Shown in pieces: positions 4,632 through 6,097 of a stretch of DNA of 6,097 nt. A program made the position numbers and the translations under genes. Under the pieces are notes generated by a model. The model searched no databases, was not told where the DNA came from, and saw only the letters and a program-made list of their open reading frames with translations. This DNA comes from Mageeibacillus sp. UBA3708. Lineage in GTDB: Bacteria; Bacillota; Clostridia; Saccharofermentanales; Saccharofermentanaceae. Position 1 is the stretch's first letter, and every line of letters starts with the position of its first letter. The stretch lies in the NCBI GenBank assembly GCA_002371375.1, contig DFIB01000135.1, forward strand, positions 1 to 6,097. Reading direction: 5' to 3'.

Positions 4632-6044
4632 ATGAATAAGAGCAAGATCCTATGTTCCGTGGTAAGCGGTGTGACAGCACTCACGATGCTGACGTCATGC
4701 GCCGGAACCGGTGAGACTTCAACACCATCCTCTTCTCAGGAAGCGACATCCGCAACGACTATGCCTGCGACCCCCACACCCGAGCTTGAGGGTTACAACC
4801 TGCTGTGGAGCGACGAGTTCGACGGCAACACTTTGAATACCGACATCTGGACACGCGAAGTCCGCGAACCCGGATGGACCAACAACGAGCTTCAGGAGTA
4901 CAGGGATTCCGAAGAGAACGTCTTTGTTAAGGACGGCAACCTTGTACTCAAAGCCATCAAGACAGAACAGAACGGCAAACCCTACTACACATCGGGCAAG
5001 GTCAATTCACAGAATAAAGCAGATTTCCAGTACGGCAAGGTCGTTATCCGAGCCAAAGTTCCCGAAGGACAGGGACTGTGGCCCGCTGCATGGATGATGC
5101 CCAAGGACGAGAGCTTCTACGGCCAGTGGCCCAAGTGCGGCGAGATTGACATCATGGAGAGCCTCGGCAACGACACATCCGTCTCCTACTCCACGATCCA
5201 CTACGGCGAGCCTCACGCCGAGCAGCAGGGCACCCTCAAGCTCGACAACACCACGTTCTCGGCAGACTTTCACATCTACTCCGTGGAATGGGAGCCCGGC
5301 GAAATGCGTTTCTACACAGACGATGAACTTGTGCTCACAGTCAACGACTGGTTCACGGCTGAGGAGGGCCAGGACGACAAACCCTACCCTGCACCGTTCA
5401 ATCAGCCTTTCTTCGTACAGATGAACCTCGCAGTCGGCGGTGACTGGCCGGGCAATCCTGATGACACCACCAACTTCGACAAGGCAGAGTTTCTCATCGA
5501 CTATGTACGCGTATACCAGAAGCCTTCATACGACATGAACGTCGAGAAGCCGCCGATGGTCTTCAAAGAGCCTCTTGCAGACGGCAACTACGTCTACAAC
5601 GGTGATTTCGCGGCTGCGGAAGATCTGACGGATGACAAAGACTGGCAGTTCCTTCTCTTCTTCGACGGTCAGGGTGAGGCAAAGATCGAGGATAACATGG
5701 CGATCATCTCCTCCACCAACTGCGGTACGGAAGAGTATTCCGTACAGTTCCTGCAGGCAGACATGCCCGTGCTCAAGGGCCACACATACCGCGTCACATT
5801 CGACGCCAAGGCAGATGAGGCACGCGATATCGTAGTAGCAGTTACAGCCCCCAACAACGGCTGGAACAGATACTATCCCGATACTCCCAAGGATGTCACC
5901 ACTGACTGGCAGACATACACCTTTGATTTCACGTCTGACACCAAGGATGATAACTTTGCAAGGCTTGAATTCAATCTCGGCAAACGTGGATATACATCAA
6001 CTGTATATCTGAAAAATGTACGATATGAGGACATCACGAATTAA
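4632..6044 (+). CDS. GH16 endo-beta-glucanase (laminarinase-type) lipoprotein with C-terminal CBM4/9-like module
   Basis: This 470-residue enzyme is predicted to hydrolyse beta-1,3 or mixed beta-1,3-1,4 glucans at the outer face of the membrane. A lipoprotein signal ends in lipobox LTSC (20-23), so C23 would carry the lipid. A Ser/Thr/Pro-rich linker follows (24-50). The GH16 domain spans about 53-297: WSDEFDG (59-65), NNELQEY (84-90), GLWPAAWMM (148-156), the catalytic GEIDIMES (170-177), NLAVGGDWPGNP (265-276) and YVRVYQ (291-296). E171 is the nucleophile, E176 the acid/base, D173 the assisting acid. The motif set fits the laminarinase branch (GH16_3). Residues about 316-470 form a beta-sandwich like CBM4/9 (YNGDF at 322-326, YRVTFDAKAD at 386-395), but the usual LDNV near the end reads LKNV (460-463). 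The adjacent divergent AraC gene is the likely regulator. Exact substrate preference is not certain from sequence. Confidence 0.95.
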   Translation: MNKSKILCSVVSGVTALTMLTSCAGTGETSTPSSSQEATSATTMPATPTPELEGYNLLWSDEFDGNTLNTDIWTREVREPGWTNNELQEYRDSEENVFVKDGNLVLKAIKTEQNGKPYYTSGKVNSQNKADFQYGKVVIRAKVPEGQGLWPAAWMMPKDESFYGQWPKCGEIDIMESLGNDTSVSYSTIHYGEPHAEQQGTLKLDNTTFSADFHIYSVEWEPGEMRFYTDDELVLTVNDWFTAEEGQDDKPYPAPFNQPFFVQMNLAVGGDWPGNPDDTTNFDKAEFLIDYVRVYQKPSYDMNVEKPPMVFKEPLADGNYVYNGDFAAAEDLTDDKDWQFLLFFDGQGEAKIEDNMAIISSTNCGTEEYSVQFLQADMPVLKGHTYRVTFDAKADEARDIVVAVTAPNNGWNRYYPDTPKDVTTDWQTYTFDFTSDTKDDNFARLEFNLGKRGYTSTVYLKNVRYEDITN

Positions 6045-6082
6045 TTAAGCACAGATCCTTCGTACTCATATACAATCGAGTA

Positions 6083-6088
6083 GGGGGA
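6083..6088 (+). other. Possible ribosome binding site of a gene beyond the right edge
   Basis: GGGGGA is followed by AT-rich sequence with no start codon before the window ends. TACTC/GAGTA (6063-6067, 6078-6082) form a small inverted repeat just upstream. No terminator separates it from the glucanase gene, so the next gene may be co-transcribed. Confidence 0.3.
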
Positions 6089-6097
6089 ATTTAATCC

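Noticed and set aside
5476..5484. TTCGACA (reverse-strand Spo0A box core) in the glucanase gene
   Set aside because: It is a single copy inside codons for the conserved NFDK segment and is explained by coding.

Overview
The window looks like chromosomal DNA from an anaerobic Gram-positive Clostridia bacterium (Lachnospiraceae/Oscillospiraceae-like gut or rumen lineage). The basis is moderate GC with strong AGGAGG-type ribosome binding sites, sigma-A-type promoters (often TGn-extended -10), a lipoprotein GH16 glucanase with a CBM4/9-type module, a cupin-less AraC regulator of the kind common in these bacteria, a DUF6765-like protein, and sites matching the Spo0A box (TGTCGAA). The taxonomic call is inference; no rRNA or other marker gene is present.

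Layout. (1) Positions 1-115, minus strand: the first 38 codons of a DUF1349-like protein that runs off the left edge. A 130-bp divergent promoter region separates it from (2) a compact plus-strand three-gene operon at 246-2421: a four-helix membrane protein, a 382-residue DUF6765-like soluble protein with an H-x3-D-x3-H motif, and a six-helix DUF308/HdeD-like membrane protein. The genes overlap or abut, so they are probably translationally coupled. (3) Positions 2429-3108: two very small genes, 55 and 40 codons, that share a conserved C-terminal block (LExIDFxTMLEExE). The first is followed by a clear intrinsic terminator. The second has two Spo0A-box matches upstream and a 117-nt rod-like inverted repeat starting right after its stop codon. 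(4) Positions 3109-3797: a short noncoding stretch with an extended -10 promoter, then a GTG-started 164-residue protein with two membrane helices. (5) Positions 3801-4520, minus strand: an AraC-family regulator converging on the previous gene with a 3-bp gap. It is transcribed divergently across 111 bp from (6) a GH16 beta-glucanase lipoprotein at 4632-6044. The last 53 bases hold only a possible ribosome binding site for a gene outside the window.

How the parts may work together. The AraC regulator and the glucanase form a regulator/target pair typical of polysaccharide use: the lipoprotein would cut beta-1,3 or mixed-linkage glucans at the cell surface, and the regulator would control it from the shared promoter region. 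The DUF6765 operon looks like a membrane-associated module of unknown role.

The most unusual part is region 3. The two small genes differ at six synonymous third positions across the shared block while keeping the amino acids. This argues that they are real protein-coding paralogues under selection, possibly under Spo0A (sporulation or stationary-phase) control.
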